DNA from: Thermofilum sp.
GTDB taxonomy: Archaea > Thermoproteota > Thermoprotei > Thermofilales > Thermofilaceae
Assembly: GCA_020832965.1 (NCBI GenBank)
Contig: JAJHRM010000136.1
Coordinates: 1-6,829 of the forward strand
Direction of reading: 5' to 3'
DNA: 6,829 nucleotides
In this document: positions 1-6,136 of the stretch, in pieces
Layout of the letters: the number at the start of each line of letters is the position of its first letter
Position numbering within the stretch: position 1 is the stretch's first letter
The notes under the pieces: generated by a model
What the model was told of the DNA's origin: nothing
Databases searched by the model: none
The model's input: the letters and a program-made list of their open reading frames with translations, nothing else
Translations under genes and position numbers: made by a program

Positions 1-1
1 A

Positions 2-538
2 AATAAAGAAGCTATTACAAAAGCCAAGGAGATTTGGATAGGTATAGGTGAAAATGGCTTTTATAGCGAAAGGAAACAATTTAAAATAATCTTTTCTGAT
101 ATCAAAATTCTCAAAAATTATTACTTAACTGTGAATTATACTAAACTTTCATACAATATTTATTCTGTGAATTTAGCTAATTCAATAAAAGAGATTAATG
201 AGCTTTTATCTAAGACCAGATCTTCTTCCTATGAAGTATTCCTTGTTTTAAACTATGCTTACTTTCCAAATTGGATATGCGAGTTATTTTTATCACATAA
301 TATAAAGAAAGAACTTACTAGCGAAAGAGTTTTGCATTTTCTCAACGCATTTGCCATTGATGTGCATCATTTGAGTTATTTAAATTATGCTTACATTTCT
401 TATAATATTTCTTTTCTAGAGAAATATCTTGATATTATCTCTTTAGCTATTTTTGGGTTTATACTTTTTGCTTCATTTTCGCTTTTCCTCTATTATATTT
501 TTATATTCTTTTCAAGAATTAAGAATATTGAATATTAA
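2..538 (+). CDS. Membrane-anchored protein of unknown function, 5' end cut by window
   Basis: The frame is open from the window edge to TAA at 536-538 (178 codons). A GTG at 131 could serve as start, but the 43 codons before it read as ordinary protein, so I treat the gene as truncated by the window. Most of the visible part is polar and rich in Asn, Tyr and Ser. Residues about 143-170 of the visible part form one long hydrophobic segment, followed by a short basic tail (SRIKNIEY). That pattern suggests a C-terminally anchored protein, or the last helix and outer domain of a larger membrane protein. N-glycosylation-type sequons (NYT, NIS) are present. Composition is strikingly AT-rich (13 G+C in 60 bases at 121-180), unlike the genes to the right, which suggests separate ancestry. 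It is convergent with the GT-C-like gene and the stop codons overlap. I do not recognise the family. Next to glycan genes it could be a surface or glycan-assembly protein, but that is a guess. Confidence 0.65.
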   Translation, partial: NKEAITKAKEIWIGIGENGFYSERKQFKIIFSDIKILKNYYLTVNYTKLSYNIYSVNLANSIKEINELLSKTRSSSYEVFLVLNYAYFPNWICELFLSHNIKKELTSERVLHFLNAFAIDVHHLSYLNYAYISYNISFLEKYLDIISLAIFGFILFASFSLFLYYIFIFFSRIKNIEY

Positions 539-2157
539 GTTCCGCTTAGTGTTAGGTTCATTGTAAAATTCAAAACATAGTTGGCCATCATAACTATAAT
601 TAATATTTTTATTAAGTATTTCAAATTCTTTAGAGCTATAGCATGAAATGTTGGCAACGGAATCGAATAGAGTGCCCTCCACCTGAGGAGCCAGCTATCG
701 AGTGGTACTATCAGCAGCGCACCACCGGTTACAGCACCTATACCAATTAAGATCTCATCCTCTGTGGATAGCAATCCTTTGTTGGCTAGAAGCCAGTTAG
801 TAATGTCGATCGCTGCATTTAGTGCGCAATTATAAGCTACAAATGCGAGGGCTTGATACCACGATGCAGTTAGCGGAAGAGCGGGTGCTGCAGCTATTTC
901 CGCTAGTGACTGTTCTCCAAAACCGGCAGAGATAATTTCAGATTGTATAGCGAAAAGTATTGATAGAAGAAACAAGAAAAATCCTCTTCTAGCATTTTTA
1001 AGCAACTCCAGAATCGCCGACCCAGCTAGGGCAATGGCATAGAATAGTGTCGAATAGGGGTGAGTGAATATGGCTATTTCGAAAAGTAGTATTCCCAAAG
1101 TTAAACGCTTGGAGTTATTCGCGCGGAATGCTGTCCATATTAGCGCTAAAGCAGGTAAAGAAAAGGATGAAGCGAAAATATTGTTGTAAAAGCCAGAATG
1201 CAGCAGTATTGTAGCAGTGTAAGAGAACGGGAAGAGCAGAGCTGCCAGCCTAGCTGTATATCCATCCGTAAGCAAAAGAGTGAAATAATAGATGGCGATC
1301 GTGAACGCGGCGAAGCCCAGCATTTGCATTATCCGCATCGACCAGTACACTCCGACTAACTGCGATAAACCGTAGATCATCAGCACGAAAATGGGTCTGC
1401 TCCTTAGCGCCGGATGCTTAAAAGTAAAGTTAGCTTTCAACTCGCCGATCCACTCGGGATAATACGTCGTAGGGTCAACACCCACCAGCTTACCTGAAGG
1501 ATTTAGCGTAGGCAGATAAGGAAGTGAAACTATTGCCAAAGATAATAGTACTGCGGGTGCGAGATCGCGCAACACAAGCGGTCCTCCTCCAGAAGTTCCT
1601 TGCGACTTCCCTGCCTGCCCCTCTCCGAGTTTTACCAGCCGATCGATGTATTTGAGGGGGCCTAGCAGCGCTAGGGCCGCTATCAGCGGTAGCGCTGTCG
1701 TTGAAGCGGCTAGTCTCAGGCTCCTCTCGATGTGGGCTACGAGACCGAAAACTCTCAAACCTAACAGTGAAGCTGTGTTCTCGACTAATGCGAAGACCTC
1801 GAGCAGCAGCAAAGCCCACAGCAAACCTTTAACTGCATCCTTCCTATGCACAACAAGTGTCATAATGCTAGCAACGGCTAGAACCCACGGCGGAGCGAAT
1901 GCGAGAAGCAAAAGTGAGAGGCTAGCGTACTTTAGAACGGGCAGATAGGCTAAAGACAGGATAGCAGCCCAAGCCGGTTCAACGTGGAAATAGGTGAGGT
2001 GGAAAGGCTGTACCGAACCAGGCTCAGGTAAAGCTATTTTCAATGCTGATAGGCTGTACCATGCGGCTAGTATTGTTGAGAACCCTGTAGCCACTCGAGA
2101 AACGAGTAATAAATGCTCAGCAGTTTTGTAAAACTCAGGGTGCAGCTCTCTCTTCAT
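535..2157 (-). CDS. Polytopic membrane protein, GT-C glycosyltransferase-like
   Basis: The protein has 540 residues with many hydrophobic helices throughout. An N-terminal block covers about residues 17-165, then comes a Gly-rich linker at about 178-193 and further helices from 197 to the C-terminus. After the helix at 197-214 a probable outer loop carries Asp228 in GVDPTTYYPEWI, followed by HPALRSRPIFVLMIYGL at 248-264. An acidic residue in the first large loop, an RP-x-hydrophobic helix and a later THPYS (365-369) are the arrangement I associate with archaeal GT-C enzymes, which move sugars from polyprenyl-phosphate donors on the outer membrane face. That assignment is by general resemblance only. 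The C-terminal WRALYSIPLPTFHAIAL stretch (about 493-509) also fits. ATG at 2157 is preceded by GAGG six bases upstream, within a 6-bp inverted repeat. It is divergent from the 2324 gene and convergent with the AT-rich gene. It could instead be a polymerase or ligase of the same fold. Its substrate cannot be told. Confidence 0.8.
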   Translation of the reverse strand: MKRELHPEFYKTAEHLLLVSRVATGFSTILAAWYSLSALKIALPEPGSVQPFHLTYFHVEPAWAAILSLAYLPVLKYASLSLLLLAFAPPWVLAVASIMTLVVHRKDAVKGLLWALLLLEVFALVENTASLLGLRVFGLVAHIERSLRLAASTTALPLIAALALLGPLKYIDRLVKLGEGQAGKSQGTSGGGPLVLRDLAPAVLLSLAIVSLPYLPTLNPSGKLVGVDPTTYYPEWIGELKANFTFKHPALRSRPIFVLMIYGLSQLVGVYWSMRIMQMLGFAAFTIAIYYFTLLLTDGYTARLAALLFPFSYTATILLHSGFYNNIFASSFSLPALALIWTAFRANNSKRLTLGILLFEIAIFTHPYSTLFYAIALAGSAILELLKNARRGFFLFLLSILFAIQSEIISAGFGEQSLAEIAAAPALPLTASWYQALAFVAYNCALNAAIDITNWLLANKGLLSTEDEILIGIGAVTGGALLIVPLDSWLLRWRALYSIPLPTFHAIALKNLKYLIKILIIVMMANYVLNFTMNLTLSGT

Positions 2158-2162
2158 CGTTT

Positions 2163-2178
2163 CCTCGCAAAAGCGAGG
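2163..2178 (-). promoter_or_regulatory. Perfect inverted repeat covering the RBS of the GT-C-like gene
   Basis: CCTCGC-AAAA-GCGAGG (plus strand) is a perfect 6-bp inverted repeat with a 4-base centre, 5 bases upstream of the ATG at 2157. If a leader is transcribed, it forms a small hairpin whose 3' arm contains the GAGG Shine-Dalgarno, which would hide the ribosome site. If transcription starts at the ATG, as the TATA-like element at 2181-2186 would predict, the same sequence lies between the TATA box and the start and is placed like a repressor operator. The repeat is seen directly; its role is inferred. Confidence 0.5.
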
Positions 2179-2180
2179 GT

Positions 2181-2186
2181 CTATAA
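2181..2186 (-). promoter_or_regulatory. Weak TATA-like element for the GT-C-like gene
   Basis: The minus strand reads GGTTATAGACC, with TTATAG centred about 26 nt before the ATG at 2157. That is the archaeal spacing for a transcript beginning at the start codon. The match to a crenarchaeal TATA box is modest, and the gene also has a Shine-Dalgarno, which would only matter with a longer leader. AT-rich sequence at 2222-2290 offers other possible boxes. Confidence 0.3.
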
Positions 2187-2323
2187 CCCCTTTAGAGCTT
2201 TTCGATGAGCTTGAATGGTAATAACCGTTCTAATAAAGAAGAATTTTAATAGATAAACAGCAAAAATTTAAAAAATTAATAGAATAGGATATTAACGGTG
2301 TATATTCCATCGTAATAATATTA

Positions 2324-2929
2324 TTGACTAAAATCGCGTTACTTATATACCTGTTCGGCTGCGCCTCTCTCGTGAGCGTGCAGCTGCTCCATAGGTCTAG
2401 ATTTGGGAAGTTTCCGCTAGCTTTAGCTGCGATTTTCGATTTATTGGCTGGCGGTTTTTCGTGCTATGTTGGCGAGGATCCTCTTGTGCCGTTTCTCGCC
2501 TATGCGCTAGGTGTGGCGGCTCTTTATATGGAGAAGTTGTGGGTGCTGGCTGCGTTTGTCTCGCTCGGTTTGTCCATGTATGGTGTTGCAGTACTGAGAG
2601 GTGAGCCGGTCACGCTCTTGATTGTTGCTGCTGTTTTTAAGTGTGTTTTTCCTTTCTTTAAGGGTTGGCTATTTTTGAAGAGTGAGGTGCGCGGGTTAGT
2701 GAGCGTTGTAGGCTACCTGAGGGAGAACCCGCAATCTCTTTTCATTTTCCCTTTTATAGTTTTGCTCGCGCTCGCTGCCGTCAAGTTTGCCGCTGGGGAT
2801 TCGGTGATGGCTGATATGTTGGCTGCTTACGCTTATTACCAGCTTGCGGGAGGCGTGTTCGCCGCTCTTATTGTTGCGGTTCAGGAGGGTGGCGGTCTGC
2901 AGCGCTCTGAGAACCGGCGGCGGGTTTAG
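2324..2929 (+). CDS. Polytopic membrane protein of unknown function
   Basis: With the TTG start the protein has 201 residues and about seven hydrophobic segments (roughly 3-20, 30-48, 53-69, 71-91, 97-117, 138-157 and 162-187). The cytoplasm-like tail is charged (QRSENRRRV). No catalytic motif is recognisable. The start is uncertain. TTG 2324 has no Shine-Dalgarno, and the nearest AT element (TATATT at 2301-2306) sits slightly too close. GTG 2372 (codon 17) has a good TATA box, TTATATA at 2343-2349, centred 26 nt upstream, which suits a leaderless start and would remove most of the first helix. I keep the longer form because residues 3-20 make a well-formed membrane segment followed by a basic turn (HRSRFGK). 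The stop is 7 bases from the stop of the convergent nucleotidyltransferase. A link to glycan export is possible only by position. Confidence 0.72.
   Translation: MTKIALLIYLFGCASLVSVQLLHRSRFGKFPLALAAIFDLLAGGFSCYVGEDPLVPFLAYALGVAALYMEKLWVLAAFVSLGLSMYGVAVLRGEPVTLLIVAAVFKCVFPFFKGWLFLKSEVRGLVSVVGYLRENPQSLFIFPFIVLLALAAVKFAAGDSVMADMLAAYAYYQLAGGVFAALIVAVQEGGGLQRSENRRRV
2343..2349 (+). promoter_or_regulatory. Possible TATA box for an alternative start at GTG 2372
   Basis: TTATATA is centred 26 nt upstream of the in-frame GTG at 2372, the same geometry as the two clearest promoters in this window. It lies inside the reading frame begun at TTG 2324 and encodes part of Leu-Leu-Ile-Tyr, so it may be accidental in a hydrophobic helix. 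Confidence 0.35.
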
Positions 2930-2936
2930 AGTCTCT

Positions 2937-3719
2937 TTAATGGCTGTGGCGTTTTAGTTCGATTTCGGCCGCTTCTAGTTCTTTCAGCGTGTTTATTGGC
3001 AGCCAAGCGTCTCGGGGGACGATGAACGCGTGGAGCTTTCTCTTTTCCGCGAGGAGGGGTAGTAGCGTGTTTTCGAACTCCACGGCTTCCTCGGCGTTCA
3101 TGTCCACGATGTCGAGGAGCGCCTTCAAGGCCGGCGGCTCGAGGATGTATAGGCCGACGCTCGCGTGGACGGGGAGGACCGGCTTTTCCCTGAAGCTTGT
3201 GGCGAGGCCTAGGGGGTCGATCTCAGCGCAGCCCCAGGGCAGCTGGAGCCCTGTGGTGACGGCGGCGCTCGCGTGGACCCCCAGCCGGTTTACCGCTTCG
3301 ATGTGGCTGGAGAGGAACCGCAGCGGCAGCGTTTCGTCGAGGAAGATGTCGTCGGGGAACACTATGAAGACCCTGCGTTTTTCATCTATCACCCCTTTTT
3401 CTATCGCGTGCTTCAGCGCCTTGCCCTTCCCCACTTTCTTGAGCGGGGGGTCGAGGCACCACCTCGCGGTCGCGCCGAGCTCGCTGCACGCTTTCTCCGC
3501 CTCCTTGACCACCTCCTCGTACTTGGTGAGTATGACGAACTCTTTGAAGCCGTTGGACGCCATGTACCTGATGCACCTCCTTAGGAGCGGCTCCCCGTTG
3601 AGCCGGATGAGGGGTTTGGGCGTTTTGATCAACCCCATTCTTTTCCCTTCGCCGCCGGCCATGACGACGACCTGCGTCTTCTCGACCTCGCGCAGCAGCT
3701 TCTCGAGGGCGGAGGGCAC
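2937..3719 (-). CDS. Sugar-phosphate nucleotidyltransferase (NTP_transferase family)
   Basis: The 260-residue protein would transfer a nucleotidyl group from an NTP to a sugar 1-phosphate, releasing pyrophosphate and an NDP-sugar, in the cytoplasm. Residues 16-40 carry the nucleotide-binding signature (VVVMAGGEGKRMG, then TPKPL with Lys35). Asp123-Asp124 in FPDD fits the metal-binding position and EKP (178-180) the later conserved block. The usual GTGGAL-like loop reads VGKGKALKHA at 96-105. It shares LPWG (160-163), EKPVL, LHA and W-x-x-INT-x-K-x-L (239-248) with the nucleotidyltransferase at 5402-6067, so the two are homologues. The C-terminus has no hexapeptide repeats or acyltransferase domain, and the length suits a stand-alone enzyme. 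The GTG start is supported by a TATA box 25 nt upstream and by the signature beginning soon after. The base and sugar cannot be predicted. A MobA-like cofactor role is less likely given the EKP and INT blocks. Confidence 0.88.
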   Translation of the reverse strand: MPSALEKLLREVEKTQVVVMAGGEGKRMGLIKTPKPLIRLNGEPLLRRCIRYMASNGFKEFVILTKYEEVVKEAEKACSELGATARWCLDPPLKKVGKGKALKHAIEKGVIDEKRRVFIVFPDDIFLDETLPLRFLSSHIEAVNRLGVHASAAVTTGLQLPWGCAEIDPLGLATSFREKPVLPVHASVGLYILEPPALKALLDIVDMNAEEAVEFENTLLPLLAEKRKLHAFIVPRDAWLPINTLKELEAAEIELKRHSH

Positions 3720-3740
3720 GGCTTTCCTGGAATGCCCTGG

Positions 3741-3747
3741 TATTTAA
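3741..3747 (-). promoter_or_regulatory. TATA box, leaderless promoter of the first nucleotidyltransferase
   Basis: The minus strand reads CCTTAAATACC in GC-rich surroundings. TTAAATA is centred 25 nt upstream of the GTG at 3719, so transcription should begin at or next to the start codon. The weak AGGAA before the GTG is not needed. Confidence 0.6.
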
Positions 3748-3857
3748 GGAGCGCGCGGGCGGGCGCAGCAAGCGAGCTGTGCCGGCTGTAACACCTTTAT
3801 CGAGCTGGACGGCGCGACGTCTCTTCATTCTCCCTGCGCTTTGGTAACGGTTCGGGA

Positions 3858-3871
3858 GCGCGGTCCCGCGC
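3858..3871. repeat. GC-rich inverted repeat in the divergent intergenic region
   Basis: GCGCGG-TC-CCGCGC is a perfect 6-bp inverted repeat with a 2-base centre. It overlaps an alternative hairpin, CGGGA (3853-3857) with TCCCG (3864-3868). It lies between the divergent nucleotidyltransferase and flippase genes, about 110 bp from one TATA box and 57 bp from the other. An operator is possible, but such repeats also arise easily in very GC-rich DNA. The rest of 3720-3955 shows no gene or tRNA fold that I can support. Confidence 0.35.
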
Positions 3872-3927
3872 CGGTTGCGCTCTGCTGGTCGATCCGCGGT
3901 TTAGTGCTGTGTGGTGTTGGCGCGCGG

Positions 3928-3934
3928 TATTTAA
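3928..3934 (+). promoter_or_regulatory. TATA box, leaderless promoter of the flippase gene
   Basis: TATTTAA stands out in GC-rich sequence and is centred 25 nt before the ATG at 3956. It is the same heptamer, in opposite orientation, as the box of the divergent nucleotidyltransferase. No Shine-Dalgarno of normal form precedes the ATG, which fits a leaderless mRNA. Confidence 0.6.
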
Positions 3935-3955
3935 CGTGGAAGTGTATGGGGGCTT

Positions 3956-5251
3956 ATGGCGTCTGAGGGGTTTGGGCGGGCGCTTTCGGGCGCGGTTTGG
4001 TTGACCGCGTACTCGCTGCTCAACGCTTTGGCCGGGCTCGCTTTCTGGGCGGTTGTGGCGGCGCGTTTTGGGCCTGCGGGGGTGGGTGGGGCTGCGGCGG
4101 AGGTGGGGTTGGCGGGTGTTGCGGCGGCGCTGTTGAACTTTGGTTTCCTGCAGCACGCGTTGAGGGAGGTTCCGCTCCGGGGCGCTTCCGCCTTCTGGGC
4201 GGGCTTCCTCGCCTCGTTCCTGCTCGGCTGCTTGGGCGCGCTGGCGCTGGTGCCGCTGGGGGGTCGGTGGGCGCCGCTGCTCGTGCCGCTCTCGCTCTCT
4301 TCGGGGCCGGTGCTGGGGGCGCTGGTGGCTGCGGGCGCTTACCGCTCGGCTTTCGCGTTCCAGGCGCTGGGCTCGCTCGCGAAGCTGCTTTTCGCCCTCG
4401 CGGGCTTCCCGCCGCTCCCCGCGGTCTTCCTCTCCTCGCTCGCTTCGCTGGCTTTCGGTTTGGCGCTCGCCGCCCTAAAGCTGGGCTTCGCGCGCCCGGG
4501 CGGCTGGCGGGGCGTTTTCGTGGTTGCGGCGGGCAACTACCTGCTGAACTTCTCCGGGGGCTTCGCCGCTTCGCTGGGCGTGGTCCTGGTGGAGCGGGTC
4601 GCCGGGCCGAGCGAGGCGGGCGTCTTCTACCTGGTTGCGATGGCGGTGCTCGTGCTCTCCTCCTTCTCCTCCTCGCTCGCTTCCTCGAGCATCCCCCTCA
4701 TGGTTTCGGGCGGCGGGGGCCTGGCGGCGGAGGGCGCCCGCGTGGCGGCCGGCTTGACCTCGCTGGCGGTCGCTCTCGCCGCGCCGCTCTCCCCCCTGCT
4801 CTTCCCGCTGCTCGGTAAAGGCTTCTCGCCCGGCCCGCTGGCTCTCGCGCTCGCCGCGCCGGCCGCCGTCGAGGTCGCGCTGGTCTCGGCGGCTTCCGCC
4901 CGCTGCAACGCTGAGGGCCGGTGGCGCGAGCTGGCCGCCTTGGGTTTGGCTGGCTCGCTGCCGCTCGCCGCGCTGAGCGCGCTGCTGCCCCGCCTCCTCC
5001 CCGGCGCGGGCTCGGGCCTCGCGCTCTCGCTGGGCTTGCTGCCGGCCTGCCTGCTCGCATTGCGCCTGGTGGGCCGCCGCGCGCTCGCGCCGCTCCCGCT
5101 CTCCGCCGCTTTCTCGCTGCTGGGCCTGGTGCTCGGCCCGCTCTCCTCGGTTCCATTCGCGCTTCTCGACCTTTTCCTGCTGCACTTCCTCGATGTCTTG
5201 AAACTGGGCGATGTTCTCGTTCTTGCTAAAGCGGTGCTGAAATCGCTTTGA
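3956..5251 (+). CDS. Wzx/MATE-like polysaccharide flippase (MOP superfamily)
   Basis: The 431-residue protein is hydrophobic almost end to end, consistent with about 12 membrane helices and close to the usual length of oligosaccharide flippases. The N-terminus is characteristic: Gly-Arg-Ala at 7-9, then GAVWLTAYSLLNALAGLAFW (12-31), then VAARFGPAGVGG and a second helix ending in LLNFGFLQHALREV. This matches the Wzx-type start (an amphipathic lead, 'ar.lGp.g.G', then a helix with a Gly/Phe-rich end and Arg). It would move lipid-linked sugars from the inner to the outer membrane face and could supply the GT-C-like enzyme encoded upstream. ATG 3956 is chosen because a TATA box sits 25 nt before it. 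The gene is extremely GC-rich (45 G+C in 60 bases at 4201-4260) and its residues are mostly Ala, Leu, Gly, Ser and Pro, so family identity rests largely on the N-terminal pattern. A multidrug MATE transporter is a less likely alternative. Confidence 0.75.
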   Translation: MASEGFGRALSGAVWLTAYSLLNALAGLAFWAVVAARFGPAGVGGAAAEVGLAGVAAALLNFGFLQHALREVPLRGASAFWAGFLASFLLGCLGALALVPLGGRWAPLLVPLSLSSGPVLGALVAAGAYRSAFAFQALGSLAKLLFALAGFPPLPAVFLSSLASLAFGLALAALKLGFARPGGWRGVFVVAAGNYLLNFSGGFAASLGVVLVERVAGPSEAGVFYLVAMAVLVLSSFSSSLASSSIPLMVSGGGGLAAEGARVAAGLTSLAVALAAPLSPLLFPLLGKGFSPGPLALALAAPAAVEVALVSAASARCNAEGRWRELAALGLAGSLPLAALSALLPRLLPGAGSGLALSLGLLPACLLALRLVGRRALAPLPLSAAFSLLGLVLGPLSSVPFALLDLFLLHFLDVLKLGDVLVLAKAVLKSL

Positions 5252-5370
5252 CTATAGGCATCGGGTGCGTGCTTTGTGGTAGGTTGCGGGTTCGGGCGTT
5301 CAGGGTCGTTTTCTTTCGGATCAAGTTTTTCGAGCTGATACTAAGGCTTTTGAGGCGTGTGGAATAAGAC

Positions 5371-5400
5371 TATAAAAATTATTTCTTTTATAAGATAAAA
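5371..5400. terminator. AT-rich, probably bidirectional termination region
   Basis: Between the convergent flippase and nucleotidyltransferase stops lies TATAAAA (5371-5377), an 8-base spacer and TTTTATA (5386-5392), a perfect 7-bp inverted repeat. It has T-rich runs on both strands (plus ATTTCTTTTATA; minus TTTTTATCTTATAAAAG). Archaeal termination needs mainly T-tracts, so this 30-bp block can end both transcripts. The rest of 5252-5370 shows no gene. Confidence 0.5.
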
Positions 5401-5401
5401 A

Positions 5402-6067
5402 TTACTCGATTTCTTTTAACAGTTCTCTGGCCTCCAGCAAGTCCTTGTACGTGTTTATCGTGATCCACTTCCCCTTTATCACGTAAGCGTGAAGCATGCT
5501 GTTGGCCGCTAGTGCTGGAAGTGCCGTCTTTTCTAGGTCGCCCTTTTCGGGGAGGAGCGGTAGGATCGCATCCTTATCGAAGAAGTAATGTCCCGCTGAC
5601 ACGTAAAAGTCGGCGAACAATTGGGATATCCAGTCTAGCACAGGTTTCTCGACGAATTCTTTCACTTTCCCGTTCTCGATCTTGACCATGCCCCACGGCA
5701 ACCTCGGTTTAGCGACGGCAACGGTTGCGCCTCTAGCCGTGCGCGCAGTGAGGTTCCTAGGGTCGTCGAGGAGGATGTCGTCGCAGTTGCACGCGTAGAA
5801 CTTGTCGCCGCGCAACTGCAGCGCCGCGCGTTTCAGCGCGCCGCCCGTGCCCAGCTTCTCCCGCTCCTCCACCCAGTACACGTCCAGCTCCTCGATCCTG
5901 AACCCTCTCGCGCACACGTACACATCGTTGAACCCGTGCTTCTTCAGCCAAGAAACCTGCCACTCGAGAAGGGTGACGCCTTCAGTCAACTCCACGAGGG
6001 GCTTCGGAACCCATATGTGCGGCTTCATACGCCAAGCTTCGCCACCAGCTAATATTACCGCCTCCAT
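5402..6067 (-). CDS. Second sugar-phosphate nucleotidyltransferase, divergent paralogue
   Basis: The protein has 221 residues from ATG 6067. A GTG nine bases upstream (6076) would add three residues, but it lies inside the Shine-Dalgarno AGGTGA (6073-6078), which is ideally spaced for the ATG. The nucleotide-binding loop is AGGEAWRM (7-14) followed by PKPL (21-24). LGTGGAL (72-78) is the classical loop, Asp96-Asp97 in NCDD the metal site, and EKP (140-142) the sugar-side block. LPWG (123-126), LHA and WITINTYKDL (201-210) tie it to the enzyme at 2937-3719. It is expected to make an NDP-sugar from a sugar 1-phosphate. The Thr usual before the loop Arg is Trp here (AWR), which may affect nucleotide contacts. 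It is shorter than bacterial RmlA-type enzymes and has no extra C-terminal domain. It is convergent with the flippase and probably has its own promoter near 6140. Confidence 0.87.
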   Translation of the reverse strand: MEAVILAGGEAWRMKPHIWVPKPLVELTEGVTLLEWQVSWLKKHGFNDVYVCARGFRIEELDVYWVEEREKLGTGGALKRAALQLRGDKFYACNCDDILLDDPRNLTARTARGATVAVAKPRLPWGMVKIENGKVKEFVEKPVLDWISQLFADFYVSAGHYFFDKDAILPLLPEKGDLEKTALPALAANSMLHAYVIKGKWITINTYKDLLEARELLKEIE

Positions 6068-6072
6068 CGTTT

Positions 6073-6078
6073 TCACCT
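6073..6078 (-). promoter_or_regulatory. Shine-Dalgarno AGGTGA that decides the ATG 6067 start
   Basis: The minus strand reads AGGTGAAAACGATG. AGGTGA matches the archaeal anti-Shine-Dalgarno, with 5 bases before the ATG. The TGA inside it is also the stop of a short upstream frame (6073-6105). Confidence 0.65.
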
Positions 6079-6105
6079 GCGATATTCAGATAGTGAACCG
6101 AACAT
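6073..6105 (-). other. Possible 10-codon leader ORF ending in the Shine-Dalgarno
   Basis: On the minus strand ATG at 6105 opens a frame for MFGSLSEYRR that ends at TGA 6073-6075, within the Shine-Dalgarno of the nucleotidyltransferase. Translating it would place a terminating ribosome at the next start. The frame continues upstream to an ATG at 6267 (64 codons, with several Cys), but that longer product looks like no known protein. No Shine-Dalgarno precedes the leader ATG. The arrangement may be accidental. Confidence 0.25.
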
Positions 6106-6136
6106 CAAGCTGAGTTGCTCTCCCGCGTCGTCGATG

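Noticed and set aside
1974..1984. CCGGTTCAACG inside the GT-C-like gene matching dyad R3
   Set aside because: It is an 11-bp match in coding sequence without the dyad partner, compatible with chance given the number of possible motifs.
2989..3747. 252-codon plus-strand frame opposite the first nucleotidyltransferase
   Set aside because: It is antisense to a gene with clear family motifs, has low-complexity Ser/Arg composition and no domain.
3840..3910. Possible tRNA or structured RNA in the GC-rich divergent spacer
   Set aside because: Only local hairpins are visible. No cloverleaf or conserved box could be read on either strand.
3997..5229. Long open frames overlapping the flippase gene on both strands (for example 3997-4818 plus and 4475-5185 minus)
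   Set aside because: They are Arg-, Gly- and Ala-rich shadows created by very high G+C, which makes stops rare. The 3956 frame alone gives a coherent membrane protein with a promoter.
5260..5370. C/D-box small RNA, suggested by CTGA at 5334
   Set aside because: No matching C box (RTGATGA) at a suitable distance and no C'/D' pair.
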